From JACDAN01 sp963801855 (lineage in GTDB: Bacteria > Actinomycetota > Thermoleophilia > Gaiellales > Gaiellaceae): a stretch of DNA of 64,000 bases. Shown piece by piece: positions 19,180 to 28,369 of the stretch. The first letter of the stretch is position 1; each line of letters starts with the position of its first letter. The position numbers and the translations under genes were made by a program. Where the stretch lies: NCBI GenBank assembly GCA_963801855.1, contig CAWDGK010000004.1:124001-188000 (forward strand). Reading direction: 5' to 3'. Under the pieces are notes generated by a model. The model made no database searches. It saw only the letters and a list, made by a program, of their open reading frames with translations, and was not told the DNA's origin.

Positions 19180-19896
19180 GCCGGCCGCGCTCGCGGTCCG
19201 GGATCTCGGAGGTGCGCTACGGCGCCGTGCCCGGCCGTCCGCAGGTCTCTCGCTCGAGGTCGGCAAGGGGGAGATCGTCGGCCTGATCGGGCCGAACGGC
19301 GCCGGCAAGTCGACGACGCTGCACGCGATCATGGGGCTCGTCCCGGCACGCACCGGCTCGGTCACGGTCGACGGGTCGTCGGTTCTCGGCCACTCGCCCG
19401 AGTCGATCGCCCACCGCGGCGTCGCGCTCGTCCCGGAGGGCCGCCGGATCTACCCGGACTTCACCGTCGAGGAGAATCTGCGACTCGGGCTCGCTGCTCG
19501 CCGGGGCAGCCGACGTCAGAGCGCGCTCGCCGGCGCGTACGAGCTCTTCCCGGTCCTGCCGCGAGTACCGCAGCCGACCGGCCGGTGTGCTCTCCGGCGG
19601 CCAGCAGCAGCAGCTTGCGATCGCGCCGGGCACTGGTCGCGCAGCCCGACGTGCTGCTTCTCGACGAGCCGTCGCTCGGTCTCGCGCCGTCGCTCGTGGA
19701 CGACGTCTTCTCGACGCTCTCGCCGATATCCGCGAGGGCGGCTTCGCCGTCCTCCTCGTCGAGCAGCGCGCACAACGGACGGTCGCGCTCGCCGACCGCA
19801 CTCACGTGCTCTCGAACGGCGAGCTCCGCCTGACCCTCGGCCCCGACGACGCCGGCGACACGGAGAAGATGGTCGCCGCCTACTTCGCCGAGATGA
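19172..19896 (+). CDS. livF: Liv-type ABC ATPase LivF, system 2 (frameshifted)
   Basis: About 240 residues from ATG 19172 (MAEPAALAVRDL, then EVRYGAVP in another frame). Walker A is IGPNGAGKSTTLHAIMG, the Q-loop region VALVPEGRRIYPDFTVEENL is typical of LivF, the signature is VLSGGQQQQLAIARALV and Walker B VLLLDEPSLGLAPSLV, followed by LLVEQRAQRTVALADR. Frame changes are near 19208, 19240, 19560 to 19730 and at the 3' end. The stop is inferred at 19894-19896 within ATGA, overlapping livH. It powers the second importer. Confidence 0.83.
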
Positions 19897-20810
19897 GCGG
19901 CACGCTCTTCGCCGTCGTCGACGCGCAGACCCTGGCCGACGCGGTCGGTCTCGGCGCCGTCTACGCGCTGATGGCGGTCGGGATCGGGCTCGTCTTCGGC
20001 GTCCTCCGCCTCGTCAACTTCGCGTACGGCCAGCTGGTCATGGCCGGCGCCTACACGCTCGCCTTCACGGCGCACTGGCGGTCGTCTGGAGCATCGTCGC
20101 CTGCTTCGTCGTCGTCGTCGCCCTCTCGCTCGTCATGGACGGGTCGTCTTCCGGCCCCTGCGCAGCGCCTCGCCCGCGGTGATGCTCGTCGCGACCTTCG
20201 CGATCGCATTCATGCTCCAGGCGATCGCGCTGCTCGTCGACATCCGCGACGACACGATCGGCGAGATCGCGACCTCGATCGCGCCGCTCAACCAGCCGAT
20301 CAACGATCGCACGGCGTCGACGTCCGCAAGATCACGATCGTCGCCGTCATCGTCACGGCGGTCGTCCTCGGGCTGCTTGCGCTCCTGCTGCTGCGGACGA
20401 CGATCGGGCTCCACATGCGCGCCGCCGCCACCGACTTCGGCACCGCCCGGCTGCTCGGCGTGCGGGCGAACCGCGTGATCGGGTTCGCCGTCCTGCTCTC
20501 CGGGATGCTCGCTGCGATCGTCGCGGTGATGCTGACCGTCCAGTTCCCGTTCGTCGGGCCCGGACTTCGCGTTCCGGGACACGATCGTGGTGCTCGTCGG
20601 GGTCGTCGTCGGCGGCATCGACCGGCTCTGGACGGCGACGCTCGGCGGCTTCGCGATCGGCTTCACGACCGGGGTCATCAACGGCGCGCTGCCGACCGAG
20701 CAGACGGTGTTCCTGCCGTCGGCGGTCTTCGCGCTCGTGATCCTCGTGCTGCTGCTTCGGCCGGCCGGGCTGTTCGCGTGGGGCCGAGGCCCGCCGTGGA
20801 GCGCGTGTGA
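19893..20810 (+). CDS. livH: Liv-type ABC permease LivH, system 2 (frameshifted)
   Basis: About 305 residues from ATG 19893. AVGLGAVYALMAVGIGLVFG and LRLVNFAYGQLVMAGAYT are the family N-terminal signatures. MLVATFAIAFMLQAIALL, IGLHMRAAATDFGTARLLG (ATPase-contact loop), VGVVVGGIDRLWTATLGGFA and LRPAGLF follow. The frame changes about five times (near 20085, 20145, 20320, 20570 and 20790). The stop overlaps the GTG start of livM as GTGTGA. It is the channel subunit of the second importer. Confidence 0.83.
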   Translation: MSGTLFAVVDAQTLADAVGLGAVYALMAVGIGLVFGVLRLVNFAYGQLVMAGAYTLAFTAHWRSSGASSPASSSSSPSRSSWTGRLPAPAQRLARGDARRDLRDRIHAPGDRAARRHPRRHDRRDRDLDRAAQPADQRSHGVDVRKITIVAVIVTAVVLGLLALLLLRTTIGLHMRAAATDFGTARLLGVRANRVIGFAVLLSGMLAAIVAVMLTVQFPFVGPGLRVPGHDRGARRGRRRRHRPALDGDARRLRDRLHDRGHQRRAADRADGVPAVGGLRARDPRAAASAGRAVRVGPRPAVERV

Positions 20811-21806
20811 GGCGTTTCCTCGACCCGTTCAGTCCAGTTGCTCGCGCCCGCCATGCTCGTGGTCGCCGTTGGCATCGGCTCGACCTTCGTCTCGAGCTCG
20901 AAGGAGATCTACTTCCTGAACGCGCTCGTGTCGGTCGCGATCGTCGTCGCGATCTACGTCTTCGTCGGCAACTCGGGCGTCCTCTCGTTCGGGCAGATCA
21001 GCTTCGTCGCAGTCGGCGCGTTCGCGGCGGGGGTGATGACGATTCCGCTCGAGTCGAAGACCGGCGTCCTGCCCGAGCTCTTTCCGATTCTTCGCGACCA
21101 CACGATCGGGAACGTCGCCTCGCTGCTGCTCGCCGCCGCGGTGGGCGGGCTCTTTGCGCTGTCGTCGGGCATCCCGCTGATGCGGCTCTCGGGCTCGCGG
21201 CCGGGATCGCGACCTTCGCGGTGCTCGAGGTCACGCACAACGTCCTGCGGGAGTGGACGAGGATCGGACCGGGCGCGACGACCCTCTCGCTCGTGCCCGG
21301 AGACGACCGACGCGGTGCAGGCGACGGTCGGCGCGCTCGTCGTCGTCGCCGCTGCGTTCGCCTACCAGCGCAGCCGACTCGGCCGCCGCCTGCGGGCCTC
21401 CCGCGAGGACTCTGCAGCGGCACGTGGGGTCGGCGTCAACGTCCACCGCGAACGGCTGTGGGCCTTCGTCGTGTCCGGCGCCCTCGCCGGCTTCGCCGGC
21501 GCCCTGCTGGTCCATCTGCTCGGGTCGATCACGACCGAGCAGGTCTACCTCGAGCTCACGTTCCTGACCCTGGCGATGCTCGTCGTCGGCGGGCTGACGA
21601 GCCTCTGGGGCGCCGTCGTCGGCGCCCTCGCGGTCAGCGCGCTCGACGCGTTCCTGATCGAGGCCGAGCAGGGAGTGGACGTCGGTGTCTCGCTCGACCT
21701 CCCGCAGGGCACGCGGCTGATCTTCCTGGGCGCGATCATGGCGCTCGTGCTGATCGTGCGACCCAGCGGACTGACCGGCGGCCGGGAGTTCCGCCTCGTC
21801 CGATGA
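20807..21806 (+). CDS. livM: Liv-type ABC permease LivM, system 2 (frameshifted)
   Basis: About 330 residues from GTG 20807 (MRRFLDPFS). NALVSVAIVVAIYVFVGNSG and VLSFGQISFVAVGAFAAG are LivM hallmarks, RLGRRLRASREDSAAARGVG is the ATPase-contact loop, VVGGLTSLWGAVVGALAVS and RPSGLTGG close the protein. Frame changes are near 20838, 21195 and 21300. The end overlaps the ATG of ketopantoate reductase copy 2, so transporter and enzyme genes are in one transcript. Confidence 0.85.
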
Positions 21807-22729
21807 GGGTCTGCGTCGTCGGCTGCGGCGCTGTCGGCGCGCTCTTCGCGGCGAATCTCGCGCAGCTCGACGACGTCGAGGTCTGGGGCTACGACGTCTG
21901 GCAGGACGCACGTCGACGCGATCAACGAGCACGGCCTGCACGCTGACCGGCGCGGACGAGCGTGGTCGGCCGGCTTCGGGCGACGACCGACGCCGCCGAG
22001 ATGCCGGCGTGCGACTTCGGGATCGTCGCGACGAAGAGCATGCACACCGGCGACGCGGTCGCCGCGGTCGCGCACGCGTTCGCCGACGGGAAGCGTCTGC
22101 TCGGTCCAGAACGGGGTCGGGAACGAGGAGGCGATCGCCGAGCACGTCGAGCGCGTGATCCGCGGGACGACGTTTCCCGCCGGAAAGGTCGTCGAGCCGG
22201 GCAGTGTGCAGTGGGACGTCAAGGGCGACACGACGCTCGGCCCGTTCGAGCCGAGCCCCGCGGCGACTGGATGAGATCGAGCGGCTCGCCGATGCCTGCA
22301 CGCGCGCCGGGATGCCGACAGAGGCCGTGCCCGACGCCCGCGGGCCCGCAGTGGCGCAAGCTGATCTTCAACGCGTCCACGAACCCGATCGGCGCACTGA
22401 CCGGGCTGACGCACGGGCGCGTCTGCGAGGACCCGGCGCTCCGCGCGCTCGTCACCGGTCTCGTCGACGAGGGCAAGGCGGTTGCCGATGCCCAGGGGAT
22501 CGAGCTCGACGAGGATCCGGAAGCGTTGATCGACTACGCGGCCAGGCCCGAGGTCGCGTACAACCACAAGGCGAGCATGCTCCAGGACGTCGAGGCGAAA
22601 CGGCAGACCGAGATCGACTTTCTCAACGGGGGGGTCGTCCGCTTCGGGCGGGAGCACGGCGTCCCGACGCCGCTGAACGACGCGGTGACCGCGCTGATCA
22701 AGGGAGTAGAGGCCTCATGGGGCGTGTGA
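21803..22729 (+). CDS. Ketopantoate reductase-family protein, copy 2 (frameshifted)
   Basis: About 305 residues. MRVCVVGCGAVGALFAANLA is the Rossmann motif from ATG 21803 (ATGA overlap with livM). MPACDFGIVATKSMHTGDAV, WRKLIFNASTNPIGALTG (catalytic Lys/Asn) and AKRQTEIDFLNGGVVRFG (Glu) match copy 1 at 16.2 kb, indicating a duplicated enzyme. Frame changes lie near 21912, 22100 to 22260 and 22340. The end overlaps the next M24 gene. Likely NADPH-dependent reduction of a 2-oxo acid; the actual substrate is unknown. Having one paralogue on each side of the importer suggests two related substrates or stereoisomers. Confidence 0.83.
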
Positions 22730-23795
22730 GCCAGGCCGACATCGACCGCCGCTACGCGCGGGTCCGCGAGGCGCTCGCGCGCGACGGGCTCGACGCCGCT
22801 CTCGTCTGCGGCACCGAGTACTCGGGCTTCGAGGGCCAGGTCACCTACCTCTCCGGCTTCCAGATCGTCCACCGCTACGCCTACGTCGTCCTGCCGCTCG
22901 AGGGCGAGCCCGACGATCGTCTTCCCGACGGAGGCGCGCTACGTCGGCGAGCACGGGACGAGCTGGATCGAGGATCAGGTCTTCGCCGACCTCCCCGGCT
23001 CGTGGCTCGCCGACCGGCTGCGCGGGCAGCGGGTCGGCGTGTACGGCCTCGACTACGCGATGACCGTGCGCGACTTCGCCGCGATCGGCGACTCGGTCGA
23101 GCTCGTGCCCTGGGAGCTCGAGTTCGACCACGCCCGCGCGGTCAAGAGCGACGAGGAGCTCGAGTCGGTTCGCGACAGCGTTCGGATCAACACCGCGGGC
23201 TTCCACGCCTTCCGCGAGGCCTATGAGCCCGGCCGGTCCGCGGCCGAGGTGCTTGGCGCCGGCCGAGCGGCTCTTCGTCGAAGAGGGCTGCGGCCGCCTG
23301 ACCATGAACATGGTGCTCGTCGGCCCCGAGTTCGCGATCGCCCGCGACGACATCGTCCTCGGCGAGTTCTGCATCCCCTCGCTCGAGGTCGCCGGGCCCG
23401 GCGGGCACTGGGTCGAGGTGTCGCGCGCGCTCGGCTCGCCGAGCGGGGAGGTCGGGCGGATGTACGAGGCCTACCAGGAGTACTTCGAGGCCGCGAAGAC
23501 GGCGCTTCGCCCGGGCGCGACCGCGCACGACGTCCATCGCGCGGTCTCCAAGGGCTTCCACGACCGCGGCTACCACCTCGGTCATGTCACGGGCCACTCG
23601 ATCGGGATGACGATGATCGAGTTCCCCAAGATCGGCGAGGGGGTCGACACCGAGATCGAGGCGAACATGGTCTTCTCGATGCACCCGCACGTGATCTCCG
23701 AGGACGGGCGCGAGTGCCTCTACATGCAGGACACGTGGCTGGTCACCGAGGACGGCGGCGAGCCGCTCGCCGGCCTCGAGATGAAGATCTTCTAG
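22717..23795 (+). CDS. M24-family peptidase / creatinase-like enzyme, copy 2 (frameshifted)
   Basis: About 358 residues. From ATG 22717: VREALARDGLDAALVCGTEY and VTYLSGFQIVHRYAYVVLP form the creatinase N-terminal domain. The catalytic domain shows HLGHVTGHSIGMTMIEFP (metal His), EIEANMVFSMHPHV (Glu region) and MQDTWLVTEDGGE (final Glu). GPEFAIARDDIVLGEF replaces the usual Asp-x-Asp metal segment of aminopeptidase P, so metal ligation may be altered, as in creatinase-type non-metal members. Frame changes are near 22920 and 23260. It ends the plus-strand array; its TAG shares the palindrome CTAG with the convergent xdhC stop. Confidence 0.83.
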
Positions 23796-24844
23796 CTCTC
23801 GACGTGGATGCGGCCCTTGGCCGCTTTCAGCCGGCCGCCGTCCCGCGCCGCCCTCACCGCGAGGATCTCCGCGAGGATCGAGAGCGCCGTCTCGGCCGGT
23901 GTCGACGCGCCGATGTCGAGCCCGGACGGGCCCGAGATCCGGTCGATCGCCTCTTCGTCGAGGCCCTCGGAGAGGAGCCGTTCGCGCCGCCGCTCCTGGT
24001 TCCGGCGGGACCCGAGCGCGCCGACGTAGAACGCGTCGCTCGCAAGCGCCGATTTGAGCGCCGGGATGTCGAACCGGTCCTCGTGCGTCAGGACGACGAT
24101 CGAGGTTGCGTGGTCGGGTGCGATTTGCTGGAGAGCCTCCTCCGGCCAGGCGACCATGAGCTCGTCGGCGCTCGGGATCCGCTCGGCCGTCGCGAGCGCC
24201 GAGCGGGCGTCGACCACGGTCGTGCGCCAGCCGAGGGCGCCGGCGGAACGGCAGAGATGCTCGGCGGTGTCGACCGCGCCGAAGACGACGAGGCGTGGCC
24301 GGCGTCCGAAGACGTCGCAGAAAACCGTGCGTCCGTCTTCTTCCACGAGGACGCTCTTGCCCCGCCGGAGAAGCTCGTCGACGGAGACCGGCGGCTCGCC
24401 GAGCCCGTTGCCCATCACCTCCCCGTCCTCGAAGACGAGCAGCTTCGCGCCGAGCTTCTCGCCCGAGACGACCTGGTAGAGGACGGCAGGCTCCTCGCGC
24501 TCGGCGGCCTCGAGCAGGCGCTCGACGAGCTGAGGCTCGTACTCGTCGACGAAGACGTCGATCTCGCCGCCGCACGGGAGCCCGACCGTGAGCCCGAGCT
24601 CGTCGGAGATGCCGTAGTTCGCGAGCACGGGCTGCCCGCCGCCGAGCCGCTCCTGCGCCAGGCCGAAGACCTCGTTCTCGACGCAGCCGCCGGAAACCGA
24701 TCCCGCGAGCTCGCCCCCCTCCGATACACCGAGCTTGGCCCCGATCGGCCGGGGAGCAGAGCGCCTGGTCGCAACGACCGTTGCGAGTGCGACCTTCTCG
24801 CCGCGGGCGAGCCAGCGGCGGAGGTCGGATGCGATCTCGAGCAT
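23792..24844 (-). CDS. XdhC/CoxI family protein
   Basis: Intact 350-residue protein. The N-terminal XdhC_CoxI domain shows ATVVATRRSAPRPIGAKLGV and GSVSGGCVENEV, then GLPCGGEIDVFVD. The C-terminal Rossmann domain shows RLVVFGAVDTAEHL, VLTHEDRFDIPAL and YVGALGSRRNQERRRERL. XdhC proteins sulfurate or insert molybdenum cofactor into xanthine-dehydrogenase-type hydroxylases. No such hydroxylase is present in this window, so its partner is elsewhere. A TACGAT -10 at 24851-24856 is six bases before the ATG. Confidence 0.88.
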   Translation of the reverse strand: MLEIASDLRRWLARGEKVALATVVATRRSAPRPIGAKLGVSEGGELAGSVSGGCVENEVFGLAQERLGGGQPVLANYGISDELGLTVGLPCGGEIDVFVDEYEPQLVERLLEAAEREEPAVLYQVVSGEKLGAKLLVFEDGEVMGNGLGEPPVSVDELLRRGKSVLVEEDGRTVFCDVFGRRPRLVVFGAVDTAEHLCRSAGALGWRTTVVDARSALATAERIPSADELMVAWPEEALQQIAPDHATSIVVLTHEDRFDIPALKSALASDAFYVGALGSRRNQERRRERLLSEGLDEEAIDRISGPSGLDIGASTPAETALSILAEILAVRAARDGGRLKAAKGRIHVES

Positions 24845-24850
24845 GCTCCG

Positions 24851-24856
24851 ATCGTA
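24851..24856 (-). promoter_or_regulatory. -10 element (TACGAT) for xdhC, leaderless geometry
   Basis: On the minus strand TACGAT is followed by six bases and then the ATG of the XdhC gene at 24844. This places the start codon at about +1. Confidence 0.5.
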
Positions 24857-24870
24857 GCCCCGCGCCGGGC

Positions 24871-25614
24871 TCAGCCCGCCGGCGGGAGGGACACACCGAG
24901 GCTTCGTGCGGTGCTCGGCCCGACCTCGCCGTCGGGTACCAGGCCCCGGGCGGCCTGGTACGAGCGCACCGCCGATGCCGTCATCGGACCGAACACGCCG
25001 TCGAGGGGCCCGGGGTCGTAGCCTGCCGCGCGAAGCGCGCGCTGGATCTCGAGCACGGCCGGTCCCTCCATCCAGGGCTCGGTGAGCCGAAAGACGATCA
25101 CGGTCGGCGCGAGCACCGGCGGCCCACCCGGCCGGTGCGAGTACGCGATGCCCGGAACCAGCACGCCCGTGTCCCAGCGCCGGTTCGCGAGCGAGTGCTT
25201 GATGACGCCGCGCCGCGTCGAGTGCGCCTCGACCGTGCCTCCCCGCCCGTCGGAGATGACGATGTGGCCGCCGGCGCCGGAATGCCGGAGCACCGCGGCG
25301 CCGGCCGTCCGAGCCGCCTCGGCGACCGGAACAGCGACTCCGATCGCGCGCGCATCACGCAGCCAGAACCCGGTGTAGGCGTCGGCGAGCGCAGGATCGG
25401 CCGAGTTGTCACTGCACCCGTAGAGCGTGCCTCCGACCTGGTAGACGAGCCACGACGCGAGCTCGGCGCAGTCCCAGGGGCCTTTCCACCGTGAATTGTT
25501 CTTGGGCGCGACCGAGCCGAACACGTAGCGCTCGCCGACGTGTCGCCGCGCGAGCTTGAGGATGTCCTGTCCGGTTCCCGCCACTGTCGCCAGACCGATA
25601 ATCGCCAAGATCAC
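24871..25614 (-). CDS. NlpC/P60-like peptidase with C-terminal peptidoglycan-binding domain
   Basis: 247 residues. Residues 15-150 show an NlpC/P60 arrangement: catalytic Cys in WDCAELASWLVYQVGG and His in GAGGHIVISDGRGG, preceded by LARRHVGERYVFG. Residues about 185-245 match a peptidoglycan-binding type 1 domain: LEIQRALRAAGYDPGPLDGV then FGPMTASAVRSYQAARGL. A short hydrophobic N-terminus (MILAIIGLATVAG) could be a weak signal or the gene may start slightly upstream. Probable role: hydrolysis of peptide cross-links in the cell wall. It is divergent from the LtrA gene with only a few bases between starts. Confidence 0.82.
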   Translation of the reverse strand: MILAIIGLATVAGTGQDILKLARRHVGERYVFGSVAPKNNSRWKGPWDCAELASWLVYQVGGTLYGCSDNSADPALADAYTGFWLRDARAIGVAVPVAEAARTAGAAVLRHSGAGGHIVISDGRGGTVEAHSTRRGVIKHSLANRRWDTGVLVPGIAYSHRPGGPPVLAPTVIVFRLTEPWMEGPAVLEIQRALRAAGYDPGPLDGVFGPMTASAVRSYQAARGLVPDGEVGPSTARSLGVSLPPAG

Positions 25615-25617
25615 GGG

Positions 25618-26811
25618 GTGACGACCCCCTCTACCCGCGCGCCTCGCCTCACGACGACGCTACGACAGACCGAGCGCGTGACGCCGCTCGAGCTCTTCTT
25701 CGACCTCGTCTTCGTGCTCGGGCTCACGCAGTGCACCGCGCTGATGGCGGCGGAGCCCACGTGGACGGGCATGGGCAAGGGCCTGCTCGTCCTCGGAGTC
25801 CTCTGGTGGTCGTGGGTCGGCTACGCGTGGCTGACGAGCGCCGTCGACCCGGAGGAAGGTGCCGTGCGGCTCGTGGTGTTCGCAGCGATGGCCGGGCTAC
25901 TCGTCGTCGCGCTGTGCGTGCCGGACGCCTTCGGCGACGACGCACTCCTCTTTGCCTGCGCCTACGGCATCGTGCGGGCGGCGCACATCGCGCTCTTCAT
26001 GCTCGCGAGCCGGGAGGACCCGGCGTTTCGGCGCTCTGTGATCGGGCTCGCGTGCAGCACGGCTCTCGGGGTCTCGCTCCTGTTCGCCGCCTCCGGGGTG
26101 GACGGCTGGGCTCAGGGCGCGCTCTGGCTCTCCGCGCTCGCGCTCGACATGGCTGGTCCCTATTTCTTCGGGTCCGAGGGCTGGCCCCTCGAGCATCCCG
26201 GGCACTTCGCCGAGCGTCACGGGCTGATCATCATCATCGCCCTCGGGGAGTCGATCGTCGCAATCGGGCTCGGCGCTGGAGTCGCGGTCGACGCGGGGGT
26301 CGTGGCGGCAGCGACCCTGGGGGTGGTCGTCGCGGCGGCGCTCTGGTGGCTGTACTTCGACGTCGTCGCGCTCCTGTCGGAGCGAGACCTGGTAAGCCTG
26401 CCGGCTGGTCGCGAGCGAAACGAGCTTGCCCGGGACGACTACTCCTATCTGCACTTCCCGATGGTCGCCGGGATCGTCCTCGGCGCGCTCGGGCTGAAGA
26501 AGACGATCGGGGATGTCGATGCCGAGTTGGACGTCGTCATCGCCACGGCGATGCTCGGCGGCACGGCGCTCTACCTCCTCGCCCAGGTGGCGCACCGCCT
26601 GCGAAACGTCGGGACTTTGAACAGCTACCGGCTCGCCTGCGCGCTCGTGGCGCTCGTGCTCATCCCTCTCGCCGTCGAGATGCCGGCCCTCCTCACCCTG
26701 GCGATGCTGGCGGTCCTGCTCTGGGGGCTGATCGTGCTCGAGGCCCTCCGCTCCGGCAGCTCGCGTGAACGGGCGCAACAGGCGCTCGCGGAAGCCGGCT
26801 CAGGGCACTAA
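25618..26811 (+). CDS. Low temperature requirement protein A (LtrA) family membrane protein
   Basis: 397 residues, intact. RVTPLELFFDLVFVLGLTQ is the LtrA signature near residue 20; about ten hydrophobic helices follow. AERHGLIIIIALGESIVAIG is the second conserved block and YLHFPMVAGIVLGALGLKK the third. GTG 25618 is chosen over the upstream start at 25540 because the latter would run deep into the divergent NlpC gene. LtrA proteins were linked to growth in the cold in Listeria; the biochemical function is unknown. Confidence 0.88.
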   Translation: MTTPSTRAPRLTTTLRQTERVTPLELFFDLVFVLGLTQCTALMAAEPTWTGMGKGLLVLGVLWWSWVGYAWLTSAVDPEEGAVRLVVFAAMAGLLVVALCVPDAFGDDALLFACAYGIVRAAHIALFMLASREDPAFRRSVIGLACSTALGVSLLFAASGVDGWAQGALWLSALALDMAGPYFFGSEGWPLEHPGHFAERHGLIIIIALGESIVAIGLGAGVAVDAGVVAAATLGVVVAAALWWLYFDVVALLSERDLVSLPAGRERNELARDDYSYLHFPMVAGIVLGALGLKKTIGDVDAELDVVIATAMLGGTALYLLAQVAHRLRNVGTLNSYRLACALVALVLIPLAVEMPALLTLAMLAVLLWGLIVLEALRSGSSRERAQQALAEAGSGH

Positions 26812-26841
26812 CCACCCCGAGCGCGGCCGGTCTCAAGAGAC

Positions 26842-27646
26842 ATGGAGAGCCACTTCGCGGCGACTGCCTCAGACGGCGGCGTCCAGACGCGCTTCGCCGA
26901 AGTGAACGGGTTCACGCTGTGCGAGCTCTCGTTCCCCGGCGGCTACGTGCAGCCCGAGTTCGAGCCCGACTTGCCCTATCTCGCCGTCGTCACGCACGGC
27001 GGGATGGAGAAGTCGTTCCGGCGCCGGCTCCATCTGTCCCGGGGCTGCGCCCTGACGATGCCGGCCGGTGCCAGGCACGGAGCCAGGTTCGGAGAAGACG
27101 GCGCGCGGGTGGTGATCGTCAAGATTCGGGACGGGTCGAGTCCGACCGCCGCCCCCCTCGACCGCCTCGCCGAGCTACGCGGCCACACCCTGGGTTGGCT
27201 CGCCGTTCGCCTCGCCGCAGAGCTGTGGGCCACCGATGCCGCCGCGCCGCTGGCCGCCGAGGGGATCGCGCTCGAGCTTCTCGCCGCCGCGAGCCGCGAG
27301 GCGCGTCCACGCCGGAACGAGCCCCGCGCTGGCTCGGGGAGGCCGAGGAGCTCCTTCGCGCGCGCATCGGAGACCACGTCGGGCTGACAGAGCTCGCGGA
27401 CGAGCCGTCGGCGTCCGGCCCGTCCAGCTCGCGCGCGGTTTCCGCGCCCGCCACGGCGTCTCGGTCGGCGAGTACGGCCGCCGCGCCAGGGTCGAGTGGG
27501 CGGCGTCGGAGATCGTCCGCGGCGACAGGCCACTGGCCGAGATCGCCGCTGAGGCGGGCTTCGCGGACCAGAGCCACTTCACGCGACTCTTCAAGCGGTA
27601 CGTCGGCACGACACCGGGCCGGTACCGGACGTTCCAGAGCCGCTAG
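26842..27646 (+). CDS. AraC-family transcriptional regulator (frameshifted)
   Basis: About 265 residues. A cupin-like N-terminal sensor (FTLCELSFPGGYVQPEFEPD, then GARHGARFGEDGARVVIVKI) is followed by the two-helix-turn-helix DNA-binding domain: LARGFRARHGVSVGEYGRRA and LAEIAAEAGFADQSHFTRLF then KRYVGTTPGRYR. Two frame changes (near 27300 and 27405) separate the domains, so an uncorrected translation would lose the DNA-binding part. The target genes are unknown; the adjacent LtrA and secreted protein are candidates. Confidence 0.82.
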
Positions 27647-27709
27647 CGACGTTCAAGACATCCGGGGCGGCTGCGCCGATCCTGGGCTTCCAACCAGAGG
27701 AGGAAGCCC

Positions 27710-28225
27710 ATGCGTGCCCGCACCATTCTCGCGATCATCGCCCTGCTGCTCGTCTTTCCGGCGACCACGGCGGCCGGGAGCGGCGTGATCGCCTCTGCCA
27801 GCGGCGGGATTCACTGGACGATCCCGCTCCCGAATGCGTTCGGGGTCGAGGTCAAGAACCAGCCGCTCGCGTTCAACGCCCGGAAGTACGCGGACGGAAG
27901 CGTCTCCGGCCATTTCACGTACCACCAGGTCGTCGAGGGCGAGTCGTTCAACTTCGGTGTCGACGTCACCTGTCTGGAGGTGTACGACGGCAACCGCGCC
28001 AAGATCGGTGGAGTGATCAAGACGAGCAACGATCCGACCCTGCCGCCGGGCACATTCGCCTGGTTTCAGGTGTTCGACAACGGTGAGGGCGCAAGCGCCA
28101 CGCCCGATCAGTCGAGCCTGGTCGGTTTTGGCAGCCAAGCCGCAAACGAGGCGTTCTGCAACAGCCCGAACCTCCCGCGCTTCGGCCCGTGGGACGTTCG
28201 GGGCAACGTCCAGGTGCGTTTGTAA
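27710..28225 (+). CDS. Secreted protein of unknown function
   Basis: 171 residues. MRARTILAIIALLLVFPATTAA is a clear Sec signal peptide with an AxA-type cleavage site. The mature domain is rich in beta-strand-forming residues (YADGSVSGHFTYHQVVEGES, FNFGVDVTCLEVYDGNRAKI) and has two cysteines (in VTCLEV and EAFCNS), possibly a disulfide. It resembles small extracellular beta-sandwich proteins often found in soil actinobacteria, but I recognise no named family. A strong RBS (GAGGAGGAAGCCC before ATG) suggests good expression. Confidence 0.75.
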   Translation: MRARTILAIIALLLVFPATTAAGSGVIASASGGIHWTIPLPNAFGVEVKNQPLAFNARKYADGSVSGHFTYHQVVEGESFNFGVDVTCLEVYDGNRAKIGGVIKTSNDPTLPPGTFAWFQVFDNGEGASATPDQSSLVGFGSQAANEAFCNSPNLPRFGPWDVRGNVQVRL

Positions 28226-28274
28226 GGCCCCCCGCAGGCGGAGAGGTCGCCTCTGAGCGGCTTCTCCGCCTACT

Positions 28275-28319
28275 CCAAAACGGTGAGGTGGCGCGCCCAA
28301 ACGGCGAGGTGGGCGCGCC
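28275..28319. repeat. Imperfect 22-bp tandem repeat with an embedded inverted repeat
   Basis: Two near-identical units (28275-28296 and 28297-28319) both contain the core AACGG(T/C)GAGGTG. Their ends create a perfect 9-bp inverted repeat (28290-28298 and 28311-28319). This lies in the 144-base gap before the HExxH secreted protein. It may be a transcript structure or operator; a weak hairpin (28236-28246 with 28261-28271) precedes it. Confidence 0.45.
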
Positions 28320-28369
28320 GGACCGGCGATGCGGGCCTTTGGGGGTGCACCGATGGGTTCAGGGTGAGG

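Noticed and set aside
16189..22729. The two PanE-like proteins as pantothenate biosynthesis enzymes
   Set aside because: Two paralogues inside a transporter/hydrolase array and no panB or panC; a generic 2-oxo acid reductase role fits better.
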